Of a DNA stretch of 64,000 bases, positions 33,195 to 41,871 are shown one piece after another. How positions within the stretch are numbered: the first letter of the stretch is position 1; every line of letters begins with the position of its first letter. Source of the DNA: an uncultured Spirochaetaceae bacterium (lineage in GTDB: Bacteria > Spirochaetota > Spirochaetia > Sphaerochaetales > Sphaerochaetaceae); NCBI GenBank assembly GCA_944392985.1, contig CALXYL010000002.1, positions 1-64,000 on the forward strand, read 5' to 3'. Below the pieces are notes generated by a model that saw nothing but the letters and a program-made list of their open reading frames with translations, did no database searches and was not told where the DNA came from. Position numbers and translations under genes: made by a program.

Positions 33195-34150
33195 ACAATA
33201 TCGTCATCGCAGGAGCAGGAACATTCGGAACAGCCGTCGCAGAACGACTGACCTGGAACATCAACAACAGGGTCACTCTCCACACGATAGAGACAGATGT
33301 GGAGAAGGAGATAAACGACAAGCACACGAACAGGAAATACTTCCCGACCCGCTTTCTCAACAGGTACCTGAGCGCCACATCATCCTTCTCCGTATTCCAG
33401 GAAGCCGATGTGATCATGCTTGTCATCCCATCCAAGGCGATAGTCCCGTTCTCCGAGGAGATCAGGAAGAACACCAGGAAGGAACCTCTGATCATCAATC
33501 TGGCAAAGGGAATGAGCGATGATGGCGCATTCATCACTGAAAACATCCCATTCAGCCGTACAGCAAGCATGAAAGGCCCATCCTTCGCCATCGAGACGAT
33601 AAACGGATTCCCCACCTCATTCACATTCGGGGGAAAGAAAGAGGATTACGACTACTTCAGGAAGAAAGTCCTTCCAGACACGCAGTTCTCTCTCGACTAC
33701 TCCAGCGATGTCAGGGCAGTCGAGCTGATGAGCATCCTGAAGAACATGTATGCAATAGCCATCGGCATCGTTTCCGGGAAATTCAACAGCCCGAATGTCG
33801 ACTTCCTTGTCTACACGAAGGCAGTGAATGAGATGCGCGGCCTTCTCAGGATATTCTCATGTGACGAGGAGACGATCTTCCGCTATTGCGGTATCGGGGA
33901 TCTCGGACTCACAGCCCTCAATGACCTCTCAAGGAACAGGACTCTGGGAATGCTCATCGGAAAGGGCTTCGGATATGATCCGAATTCCAAGTCATCCACT
34001 GTCGTCGAAGGATTGAGGACGGTGCGCCTGATCGGGGAGATCACACGGCAGAAAGGCGTCGCTGACGAGTTCCCACTTGTACAGGCACTCTATCGTCTGC
34101 TCTACGAGAACGATACGCTCAACAGCTATACACTCACCGTGCTCGGCTGA
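33191..34150 (+). CDS. gpsA: NAD(P)-dependent glycerol-3-phosphate dehydrogenase
   Basis: 319 residues: Rossmann motif IAGAGTFGTAVAERL, KGPSFAIE, the catalytic Lys block ELMSILKNMYAIAIGI and GIGDLGLTALNDLSRNR. It reduces dihydroxyacetone phosphate to sn-glycerol 3-phosphate for phospholipid synthesis. It overlaps the GH36 gene by 4 bases (ATGA), an odd neighbour for a lipid gene. It is slightly short at its C-terminus. Some divergence (TIETD instead of the usual dinucleotide segment) leaves room for a related substrate. Confidence 0.88.
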   Translation: MNNIVIAGAGTFGTAVAERLTWNINNRVTLHTIETDVEKEINDKHTNRKYFPTRFLNRYLSATSSFSVFQEADVIMLVIPSKAIVPFSEEIRKNTRKEPLIINLAKGMSDDGAFITENIPFSRTASMKGPSFAIETINGFPTSFTFGGKKEDYDYFRKKVLPDTQFSLDYSSDVRAVELMSILKNMYAIAIGIVSGKFNSPNVDFLVYTKAVNEMRGLLRIFSCDEETIFRYCGIGDLGLTALNDLSRNRTLGMLIGKGFGYDPNSKSSTVVEGLRTVRLIGEITRQKGVADEFPLVQALYRLLYENDTLNSYTLTVLG

Positions 34151-35878
34151 TCATAGGAAGGTCCGGCGTATATACATCAGATCCTCCATGATGAATGAAG
34201 GCTCGGCGCTGGAACGTATGAGAGGAATACCCTCCCGCACCAGGGATGCGATATGAGGATATGTCCTTGCCATGATGCCCTTTCCAAGCGCGGTGCTGTG
34301 ACCGTCAATGGAATCATTGAGGAGCAGTGCCGCGATCCGGGATCCAAGGGAGGAGAATATATCCTCGAAGATGGAAAAGGTATTCCGCCTCTCATCCGCC
34401 GCGGCGAATCCCGCTGGATCAAGAAGGATCGACAGGTCAGGAAGGCTGTTTATCATCTGCCAAACCTTCTGGATACGATCATCGCCGCATCCAGAGAAGG
34501 GATCGATTGCAATGCGGATACCGTTTCTGGATGCTTCAGGCATGATCGACGGGAAGATCCCAAGAAATGAATCAAGGCAGGATGTGCTGAATGATACCCC
34601 GACAACAGGCGCAGAAAGAAATGAAGCCGCCGCGATCGCAGCCCTGCATTCCTCTTCCATGTCCTCTTCTGTGACAGAGACGCCCAGAATGGAGATATCG
34701 AGACCGAGTGAGCGGATCCCGGCAAGACGGCGCTCGCTTATCGTGCGGTATCCAATGCAAAGAGGCATCGAGCGGGGTATATCAAGATAGACGGTATCGA
34801 CACCAAGAAGGCCAAGACGTTCCTTCAGCGTATCAGGGTCAAGGGGACCAAGCGCTTCTGCCGTGATGCCGATACTCATCCCTTCCCGGCTGCCCTGCCG
34901 TCGCTGGATGACCTTCGGTCTGGGAGGGAAAGCGGAAGGAACAAGCTCCTTCCTTTCGGGATAGATGGAATCGATCAGCCTCTCGCGATCCGCCGCTGCC
35001 ATCTTCCGGAACTCAGTCGGGCTGACCCTGCAGAATGAGTAGAACGTCCTGTTGAACTGGGAGGACGAGGAAAAGCCGCAGGCAAGTATCACATCATGTA
35101 TGCGGGCACCGGTATATGAGAGCATCTGCAGTGCCGAGCGTATCCTGACCCTCTGGACATAGCTGATGAATGGCATCCCGACTATCCTGGAGAACTGGTG
35201 CGAGAGATAATACGGAGAGATCGCGAAAGCTGAAGCGACGCCCTGAAGCGTCAGCGGAGAGGTATAGTTCTCCTTCACATACTCGGTTATCTTGTACATC
35301 TTCACATCCGAGCTCTCCACCCGCTCCTCCTTCTCATACTCATTCCTCCTTGCAAGGCGGGCGGTTTCCAGGAGGAACAGCATGAAAAGGGAATATATCT
35401 CTATCTGCCATCCGGATTTCATGGCCTTCGCCGCAGAAAAGAGATCATTGAGACGCGAGACTATCGAGGAAAGCGCCGATGGCGGCAGGCGGAGCACCGG
35501 ATTCCCTTCGGAGAAGAGCGCCTCGATCTTGGAGAACTGGTAATCAAGTCCAGGAACTGGCTGACCGGGCCTGAAGTTGATGATGATCCTGCGCTGGCTC
35601 TCCTTCTTCTTCGGGTATATCGACATATGCAGGAGCTGAGGCCCAAGGAAGAGGATATCCCCCTTGCTCAGGCTGATGTACCGCCCATCGACAAGATGGC
35701 CAGCTACCTCGTCAAGCGGGATGAAGATCTCGTAGAAATCATGGAAATGCTGGCTGCCCATATTCACGTCATAGCTCCGGCTGCCATAGTCAATCAGGAG
35801 AAATACAGGATCCTTGTCCCTGTTGAGCCTGATCCTGAAGCCATCCTCGAAATAGAGCGAATCCATCAAATCGAGCAT
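34151..35878 (-). CDS. AraC-family regulator fused to a xylose isomerase-like TIM barrel
   Basis: 575 residues with three parts. Residues 1-110 form a cupin-like sensor (QHFHDFYEIFIPL, SKGDILFLGPQLLHMSI). Residues 194-292 are the double helix-turn-helix AraC domain (LTLQGVASAFAISPYYLSHQFS, IHDVILACGFSSSSQFNRTF, VSPTEFRKM). Residues about 334-575 match the sugar phosphate isomerase/epimerase (AP endonuclease 2-like) barrel: ALGPLDPDTLKERLGLLGVDTVYLD, SIMPEASRNGIRIAIDPFSG, ILLDPAGFA, LLLNDSIDG. The barrel may be a ligand sensor or an enzyme. Start is supported by a -10 box 6 nt upstream. It probably controls the divergent 848-residue gene and MFS carrier. Confidence 0.85.
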   Translation of the reverse strand: MLDLMDSLYFEDGFRIRLNRDKDPVFLLIDYGSRSYDVNMGSQHFHDFYEIFIPLDEVAGHLVDGRYISLSKGDILFLGPQLLHMSIYPKKKESQRRIIINFRPGQPVPGLDYQFSKIEALFSEGNPVLRLPPSALSSIVSRLNDLFSAAKAMKSGWQIEIYSLFMLFLLETARLARRNEYEKEERVESSDVKMYKITEYVKENYTSPLTLQGVASAFAISPYYLSHQFSRIVGMPFISYVQRVRIRSALQMLSYTGARIHDVILACGFSSSSQFNRTFYSFCRVSPTEFRKMAAADRERLIDSIYPERKELVPSAFPPRPKVIQRRQGSREGMSIGITAEALGPLDPDTLKERLGLLGVDTVYLDIPRSMPLCIGYRTISERRLAGIRSLGLDISILGVSVTEEDMEEECRAAIAAASFLSAPVVGVSFSTSCLDSFLGIFPSIMPEASRNGIRIAIDPFSGCGDDRIQKVWQMINSLPDLSILLDPAGFAAADERRNTFSIFEDIFSSLGSRIAALLLNDSIDGHSTALGKGIMARTYPHIASLVREGIPLIRSSAEPSFIMEDLMYIRRTFL

Positions 35879-35884
35879 ATCTGG

Positions 35885-35890
35885 ATTCTA
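35885..35890 (-). promoter_or_regulatory. -10 box of a leaderless transcript (AraC fusion gene)
   Basis: TAGAAT on the minus strand, 6 nt before the ATG at 35878. Confidence 0.45.
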
Positions 35891-35979
35891 TAGCAAATTA
35901 CGCATTGCAGTGAAGGGAAAAGGACAATAATCATGTAGAATATGATGGTTACTGGTATATACTTCTCGCGGAGGGATGG

Positions 35980-38526
35980 ATGAACTGGCATATTTCAGAA
36001 CTTGAACATGGATATATCACGCGGTTTCTTATAACGGAGCCGAGGATGGAGGAAGTCACAGGTGAGCCTGTCGCGATCACGGAGGAGTCGAACGTCTGGA
36101 TCGGATCGACGGCAGCAGCCTCTCATGAGAACCCGCTGAAGGCCGGCTTCCTCGAGAAAGCCGTAGGAAACGGAATCGCCGCACCTGTATTCACAGATGC
36201 CCAGCCAGAAGGGAGCGCCGTGCTTATGGGGGACACTGTCAGCGTCCGCTACAGAGCACCATTCGGTGATCCTGTCATCGGAGCTTCCCTCTTCACCCCC
36301 ACGCCCCATTGGCTCAGCGTCGCTGCCTACATCGTCCTCAACGCAGCGAAGGAAGGGGATTACCGCTTCCTCCTCACTGTCGAGGGAGGCATGTCGATCT
36401 TCAGCGATGGCAAGGAGATATTCTCATTCAGGCCATACAAGCGCAATCAGGCAAGGGAGACGGAATGCATCCTGCACCTCAAGAAGGGTGACAATATCCT
36501 TGTCGTCGAGGCTGATGAGTTCTCCGAACGCGATACAGAGCTATCAGTGACATTCCTCCTTGAATCCGGGCCCGGCACCCTGCTGCAGAAGGTACCGATG
36601 GGAGAAAGGGACACAGAGAGCATCATGAAGATGGAAAGGGCGATGGAAACCCTCTCCTTCGACAGAAGCACGTTCACCGAAGGCCATGTCACGGCGACAA
36701 TGGAGAATCCCTTCCCCGGAAAGACGATATCAGTCCATATGATCGGCGCGACGGAGGAGAATGAAGCGCTTGGCATCAGGAAGGAAGCCATTGCAGTATT
36801 CCCCGATGGTTCATCAAAGGCGGATCTCGGGCCTGTGGAGGAGTTTCCAGTCGGTTTCCTGAGGATGAATGTATCTGTGGAGATCGAAGGTCTTGCAATA
36901 AGGACGGTGAGGACATTCGAGAACTTCCCATCCTCTTTCCAGGGGGATACCGCCACGGACATCGAGGACAGGCGTATGGAAGCCTGGCGCTTCCTCTCAC
37001 TCTACGGGGAAGGGAACGCGAACAGGGCTATGGCCCTTCTCTACATGGGCGGCGACAAGGATGAGATAGAGAGCATCCTACGCGCACAGCTGGATTTCAT
37101 CAACAGGCGCAGCGATTGCTCTGATTTCTATATCTCCTACTTCCCGTTCATGATCAGGCACTTCGGTTCTTCAGGACTGATCAGGAAGGAAACGCTCGAT
37201 GATATGGAGAAATGCCTTCTCTCCTTCAGGTACTGGCATGATGAGCCAGGCGATGATGCGATGTGGTTCTGGAGTGAGAACCATGCCCTGATGTTCCATG
37301 TATCGGAACTGATTGCAGGAGAGATGTTCCCTGACAGGATCTTCTCCAACAGCGGAATGACAGGACGGGAAAAGCAGAGGAAGGCGATCTCGATGCTCAG
37401 GCCATGGTTCGAGACATTCTTCAAGGATGGATTCACTGAGTGGAACAGCCCTCCCTACCTCCCCATCGATATCCTGGGCTTTGCATCGCTTTATGCACAG
37501 ACGGAGAACGAGGAGATGAGGGCTTTTGCTGAAAAGGCCCTTGAATATGTATTCCGCCTGCTCGCCATCACATCATATGAGGGCATCTTCAGCACAACAA
37601 GTGGAAGGACATACCTGAAGGAGCTGATGGGCAACTACTCCAACTGCCCATCGTTCATCAACTGGATCGGGTACGGAATCGGGAATGAATCCCATGCAGG
37701 AAAGGGTTCTGTGCCTGTGCTGATGAGCAATTACACGCCTTCTCCCGACAATCTCAGATACCACCGGATCAGCAAGGGCCATGCCCTGTTATGGAAATCG
37801 ACCCATGGCTACAATGGATACGCTGATGTGACGGTCTACAAGACATCGGGATACCTCCTTTCCGCGGCGAATGACTTCAATCCCGGTCGGCGGGGATTCC
37901 AGGAGGATGTGCTGCATGCCGTGCTTGGTGCAGAGGCACATGTATGGATAACACACCCCGGTGAGTTCGCCCTCTATGGCCAGGCGCGCCCATCATACTG
38001 GGCAGGAAGCGGAACCCTGCCGAGAGCGAATCAGTACAGAGGCTTTGCTTCCGCTATCTGGGAAGTCGCAGCAGAGCATCCCGTGGATTTCACCCACGCC
38101 TACTTCCCCACCTATGCCTTCAGAAGCTGCAGGATCGAGGATGGTTGGGCATTCGGATTGACGGAAAGAGGTGGAATGATTGCCATCACCGCTGCAAACG
38201 GGCTGGAGATGACAGAAACCGGGCCGAACTCGATGCGTGAGCTGACAAGTCCCGGAAAGAGGAACATCTGGATAATCAGATGCTCCGATGAATGGCTTGA
38301 GGGGAGCTTCGAGGCATTCATATCAAGGATCAGGGGAACACACCTCTCATACGATATGAACGCCCTCTCCTATTCATTCGAGGACGAAGAGTATGGCACT
38401 ATAGAGGCTGGATGGGACAGAAGCCTCAGCGTCTCAGGGAAAGAGGAGCAGTACAAGGGCTTCACCCCAGAGGGCACGCTCTGGGAAATTGAGCCCTCCA
38501 TCAGGGGGAACTCCAATGAAGAATAA
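35980..38526 (+). CDS. 848-residue orphan, polysaccharide-lyase-like architecture
   Basis: No signal peptide. N-terminal half (1-330) is beta-rich with two sandwich-like units (for example EGDYRFLLTVEGGMSIFSD, KKGDNILVVEADEFSE). The middle (about 335-600) is helical with aromatic blocks MWFWSENHALMFHVSELIAG and FKDGFTEWNSPPYLPIDILG; the SENHALMFH segment is like the (alpha/alpha) toroids of alginate or heparin lyases. The C-terminal part has many beta strands. I do not recognise a known family end to end. It lies opposite the AraC fusion and before an MFS carrier, and likely acts on an imported oligosaccharide. GGAGG ribosome site before ATG. Confidence 0.6.
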   Translation: MNWHISELEHGYITRFLITEPRMEEVTGEPVAITEESNVWIGSTAAASHENPLKAGFLEKAVGNGIAAPVFTDAQPEGSAVLMGDTVSVRYRAPFGDPVIGASLFTPTPHWLSVAAYIVLNAAKEGDYRFLLTVEGGMSIFSDGKEIFSFRPYKRNQARETECILHLKKGDNILVVEADEFSERDTELSVTFLLESGPGTLLQKVPMGERDTESIMKMERAMETLSFDRSTFTEGHVTATMENPFPGKTISVHMIGATEENEALGIRKEAIAVFPDGSSKADLGPVEEFPVGFLRMNVSVEIEGLAIRTVRTFENFPSSFQGDTATDIEDRRMEAWRFLSLYGEGNANRAMALLYMGGDKDEIESILRAQLDFINRRSDCSDFYISYFPFMIRHFGSSGLIRKETLDDMEKCLLSFRYWHDEPGDDAMWFWSENHALMFHVSELIAGEMFPDRIFSNSGMTGREKQRKAISMLRPWFETFFKDGFTEWNSPPYLPIDILGFASLYAQTENEEMRAFAEKALEYVFRLLAITSYEGIFSTTSGRTYLKELMGNYSNCPSFINWIGYGIGNESHAGKGSVPVLMSNYTPSPDNLRYHRISKGHALLWKSTHGYNGYADVTVYKTSGYLLSAANDFNPGRRGFQEDVLHAVLGAEAHVWITHPGEFALYGQARPSYWAGSGTLPRANQYRGFASAIWEVAAEHPVDFTHAYFPTYAFRSCRIEDGWAFGLTERGGMIAITAANGLEMTETGPNSMRELTSPGKRNIWIIRCSDEWLEGSFEAFISRIRGTHLSYDMNALSYSFEDEEYGTIEAGWDRSLSVSGKEEQYKGFTPEGTLWEIEPSIRGNSNEE

Positions 38527-39682
38527 GGGATTATACATCGTCTCAGCGTTGCTCATGGTGATACTCGGCGCAAGCGATGCCCTCCGCGGCATCTTCCAGC
38601 CTCTCTTCATCTCCGGCTTCGGATTCTCCGAATCGCAGATAGGACTCATCATATCGGCAAGCTATCTCGGCAATCTCACCTGCCTCCTCTTCGGAGGAAG
38701 GATCCTGGACAGGATCGGTAGAAAGAAGGCAATGGCCGCATTCATCGCGGCTCTTGCGGTTTCCGAAGTGCTTCTTCTTTTCGGACGCGCATACGCCCTC
38801 CTTCTCATCGGTTTCTTCCTTACGCTTGGAATCTCAACGCTGCTGAACACGACGATCAACCTCATCTCCGATTCATTCTCCGCGACGAAGGGCCTGCTTC
38901 TCCTGAACGTCCTCTTCTTCCTGCAGGGAATCGGAACATCGGGATCCCAGCTCATCCTGTCTAACTTCTCGTCAAGCCAAGCTGTCTGGAATGGGGTTCT
39001 CATCGGAATGGCGGTGCTCCTTATCCCCCTCGCCATCGCTGTGCTCCGCCTGAAGGAGGAGAAGCTGGAGCAGGGAAGCAGGACCGAGACAGCCGGCACC
39101 GCTTCCACTGTGGAAAAGACGGAGACTGGAATGATCGCGCTCATAGCGCTCACCCTCGGTCTTTACCTCATTGCTGAGCATGGAATCACGAACTACATAA
39201 TCATGTATGGCAGGGAGCATCTTGGGATTGCTGAAAGCGAAGCGGGATTCGCCCTCTCCCTCTACTCAGCAGGCATCATGATCGGCAGGCTTGTCCTTGG
39301 CACCATCGTCGACCGCATCGGAGCGGAGAGGATGATCTTCGTATCGCTTCTTGTGGCGACGGCTGTCACTGCATTGTCATTCATCTTCGGTATCCTCACC
39401 CTGCTCTTCATCGTTGGCTTTGCCGTCTCCATCGTCTATCCGACAACGGTATCACTTGTGAAGAAGCACGCGCCTCTTTCACTGGGAGCACAGGCGACAA
39501 CAGTCGCTGTCAGCGCGGCGAGCATCCTAGATGTCATATTCAACGCAGCTTTCGGAAGCGCTACAGAGGCATTCGGCTATGGAAAAGCAATGCCAGCGCT
39601 CTGTGTTGCGCTGGCACTCTCCACCATACTGATGGTATTCATCATTCCACGAGGGAATAAACAGCACGCACGGAATCGGTGA
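38516..39682 (+). CDS. MFS transporter
   Basis: 388 residues with 12 predicted transmembrane segments in two six-helix halves, separated by a charged loop (about 185-215). The loop 2-3 motif GGRILDRIGRKKAM is the MFS signature, and GTIVDRIGAERMI repeats it in the second half. A sugar or oligosaccharide/H+ symporter is likely, from its place next to the orphan glycan-active gene. Start at 38516 overlaps that gene by 11 bases. Its end overlaps the convergent SIMPL gene by 41 bases. Confidence 0.88.
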   Translation: MKNKGLYIVSALLMVILGASDALRGIFQPLFISGFGFSESQIGLIISASYLGNLTCLLFGGRILDRIGRKKAMAAFIAALAVSEVLLLFGRAYALLLIGFFLTLGISTLLNTTINLISDSFSATKGLLLLNVLFFLQGIGTSGSQLILSNFSSSQAVWNGVLIGMAVLLIPLAIAVLRLKEEKLEQGSRTETAGTASTVEKTETGMIALIALTLGLYLIAEHGITNYIIMYGREHLGIAESEAGFALSLYSAGIMIGRLVLGTIVDRIGAERMIFVSLLVATAVTALSFIFGILTLLFIVGFAVSIVYPTTVSLVKKHAPLSLGAQATTVAVSAASILDVIFNAAFGSATEAFGYGKAMPALCVALALSTILMVFIIPRGNKQHARNR

Positions 39683-40322
39683 GTGTTATCGTGCCAGCAT
39701 AATACTCCGTACCGCCCGAGGCGGATACGGCGCTGTAAAGCCTTGCCTCCTCTAGAGAGGGGGCAGTTCCTTCTGTCGAGATTGAGATCAGGCTCCCAAG
39801 GGAGTATCCAGAGGCAACAGCATATGCGGAAGCCCTGCTGTATGCGTCCTGGACAGCAAGCGAACGCACCTTGTTCATTTCCAGGGAACTGTCGCTTCTC
39901 ATGGGCTCAATGCTTCCGATCTGGATACCATCAAGCGAAGAAAGGCTTTCAATGAGATCGCCCATTCCTTCTGTATCCCGAAGCACAGCGGCATCCGATA
40001 CAGTTACCCTCTGGCCGTAAAGGATGCTCTCACCATCCCTGTACGAATACTCTGGGTAGACAGAGAAGTGGACTGTCCTTATATCCTCAGGAAGGATTCC
40101 ATGCTCCTCCATGATCAAGAGAGCGCTGTTCATCAGAGCGGAAGCTGCCTCCCCCGCCTCCTCCGTCGTCGGTGCGATGCAGGATGCCGTCACAGTGAAC
40201 GAGATGCCGTCAGGATCGATCTCCAGCGCGGCGCTTCCCGTCACGGAAACAGTCGGCACCTCGCTGCTTGCACATGAGACGATGAGAAGAAGAAGCGGAA
40301 GGAACAGGAACAGCCGTCTCAC
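39642..40322 (-). CDS. SIMPL-domain lipoprotein
   Basis: 226 residues: lipoprotein signal (LFLFLPLLLLIVSC, Cys17) and one SIMPL (DUF541) domain with VSVTGSAALEIDPDGISFTV and AVQDAYSRASAYAVASGYSLG. SIMPL proteins form periplasmic beta-rich assemblies of unknown function. The start codon is GTG at 40320-40322, overlapping the NUDIX stop. Confidence 0.85.
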   Translation of the reverse strand: MRRLFLFLPLLLLIVSCASSEVPTVSVTGSAALEIDPDGISFTVTASCIAPTTEEAGEAASALMNSALLIMEEHGILPEDIRTVHFSVYPEYSYRDGESILYGQRVTVSDAAVLRDTEGMGDLIESLSSLDGIQIGSIEPMRSDSSLEMNKVRSLAVQDAYSRASAYAVASGYSLGSLISISTEGTAPSLEEARLYSAVSASGGTEYYAGTITLTDSVRAVYSLVE

Positions 40323-40894
40323 GCTCTGCCCCTGAGCTCCGGGTGGGACTCGGCATAGCGCATGAAGAACCCGATCGCCATCATCATGATGCCATTGTCA
40401 TAGAGGCCCGTTCCCATATCACGGATCGCTTCCTCGACCGGTACCGTGATGATATCGATCGTCTCATTGGGATCAAGCGACTGTCCGGCTTTCTTCTCAA
40501 GATCCGTCACAAGGAAGAAGGACTGCCTGTTTGACATGAATGCATTGTTCGGGCAGACATTGCCAAGTTCTGTGAAGGTACCGGCAAGACCAGTTTCCTC
40601 CATCAGCTCGCGCTCCGCCGCAGCAAGAGCAGCCTCACCCTTCTCCACCAGACCTGCGGGGAACTCCCTCGTCACTGATTCCGATCCATGGCGGAACTGC
40701 TCTTCCATGATGAAGCATGGAACACCATCCTTCATGAACCAGGGGATCGCGACGATCCAGTCAGGGGAGAGTATCTCCACGAACTCTCCCTTCCTTCCAT
40801 CCTTTGCCACCCTCTCGGCCGCAAGGACATCGAAAATACGGCAGTCGAGGAGCTTCCTCTTCGACTCCGTTCTCCACATCAGATCCTCTCTCAT
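40319..40894 (-). CDS. NUDIX hydrolase, ADP-ribose pyrophosphatase-like
   Basis: 191 residues with a perfect Nudix box: GLVEKGEAALAAAERELMEE and then TGL, giving G-x5-E-x7-REL-x-EE-x-G. The upstream EEQFRHG and REFPAG segments match ADP-ribose/ADP-sugar pyrophosphatases. Start at 40894 follows from the ATGA overlap with mrp. Confidence 0.9.
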   Translation of the reverse strand: MREDLMWRTESKRKLLDCRIFDVLAAERVAKDGRKGEFVEILSPDWIVAIPWFMKDGVPCFIMEEQFRHGSESVTREFPAGLVEKGEAALAAAERELMEETGLAGTFTELGNVCPNNAFMSNRQSFFLVTDLEKKAGQSLDPNETIDIITVPVEEAIRDMGTGLYDNGIMMMAIGFFMRYAESHPELRGRA

Positions 40895-41814
40895 TGCTTC
40901 TTCCTCGACGGGCAGTTCGATGTGCAGGATGCACATGCTGACGGCTTGCACGACGGTGTCCCCAGGAATGATGTATCACGGCTGGTGGAACACGCTGTCC
41001 CGTTGTTGATCTCGTTGGCTATTGCCTTCAAGGCCTCCGCCGAAGGATGGACGCCTGGCTCCGTGATCCATTCCTTGCCCTTATCCTCCGCATTCGGCAA
41101 TCCAGCTTCCATCGGGATGGCCCCAAGGAAAGGAACATGCATATCCTGGCACATCCTCTTCCCGCCTCCCTTTCCGAAGATCGGGATCTCAAATCCGCAG
41201 TTCGGGCAGACAAGGCCGGACATGTTCTCTATGACACCGATGATCGCGACTCCGAGCTTGCGTGAGAAATTCACGGAGCGGCGCGCATCAAGGACGGCGA
41301 CCTCCTGCGGGGTCGTAACGATGATCGATCCGGTAAGCTCGGGTATCGACTGGCAGACAGTAAGCTGCTCATCACCCGTTCCTGGAGGCGTATCGATCAG
41401 GAGGTAATCCAAGTCACCCCACTCCACATCGCCAAGGAACTGCCTGATGGCGCTGTTCTTCAGGCTCCCGCGCCAGATAACAGGCGCATCGGGATCCTCA
41501 AGGGCGAAGGCCAGGGACATTACGGAGAGGTTCTCCCGCGGTTTTACGGGAATGAACGTATGCCCGTCCTCGCTCATGAGCTCTCCATCGCGGCATCCGA
41601 ACATCACCGCGACATTCGGTCCATGAAGGTCCGTGTCAAGGACGCCTACGCGGCATCCCATATCAACAAGGGCATTGGCAAGATTGACAGTGACAGTGGT
41701 CTTGCCGACACCGCCCTTGCCGCTCATGATCATTATCTTGCGCCCGATCCGATCCATCCTCTCGCGGATGCGCTGGCTCTGGGCTTCATACTCATCCATC
41801 TGATTATCAGCCAT
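40891..41814 (-). CDS. Mrp/NBP35-family iron-sulfur carrier ATPase
   Basis: 307 residues. Deviant Walker A SGKGGVGKTT, GSLKNSAIRQFLGDVEWGDLD, IDTPPGTGDEQL, and the conserved CPNCG pair in MSGLVCPNCGFEIPIFG that holds a bridging [4Fe-4S] at the dimer. An unusual Cys-rich tail of about 25 residues follows (Cys at CSTS, SCKPSACASCTSNC), which may bind a second cluster. AGGAGA before the ATG at 41814 sets the start. Confidence 0.92.
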   Translation of the reverse strand: MADNQMDEYEAQSQRIRERMDRIGRKIMIMSGKGGVGKTTVTVNLANALVDMGCRVGVLDTDLHGPNVAVMFGCRDGELMSEDGHTFIPVKPRENLSVMSLAFALEDPDAPVIWRGSLKNSAIRQFLGDVEWGDLDYLLIDTPPGTGDEQLTVCQSIPELTGSIIVTTPQEVAVLDARRSVNFSRKLGVAIIGVIENMSGLVCPNCGFEIPIFGKGGGKRMCQDMHVPFLGAIPMEAGLPNAEDKGKEWITEPGVHPSAEALKAIANEINNGTACSTSRDTSFLGTPSCKPSACASCTSNCPSRKKQ

Positions 41815-41871
41815 GGTTATCTCCTGATGGGAATATAACACAGGAACGGGAAAAAGGCTCCTCCATCGGAT

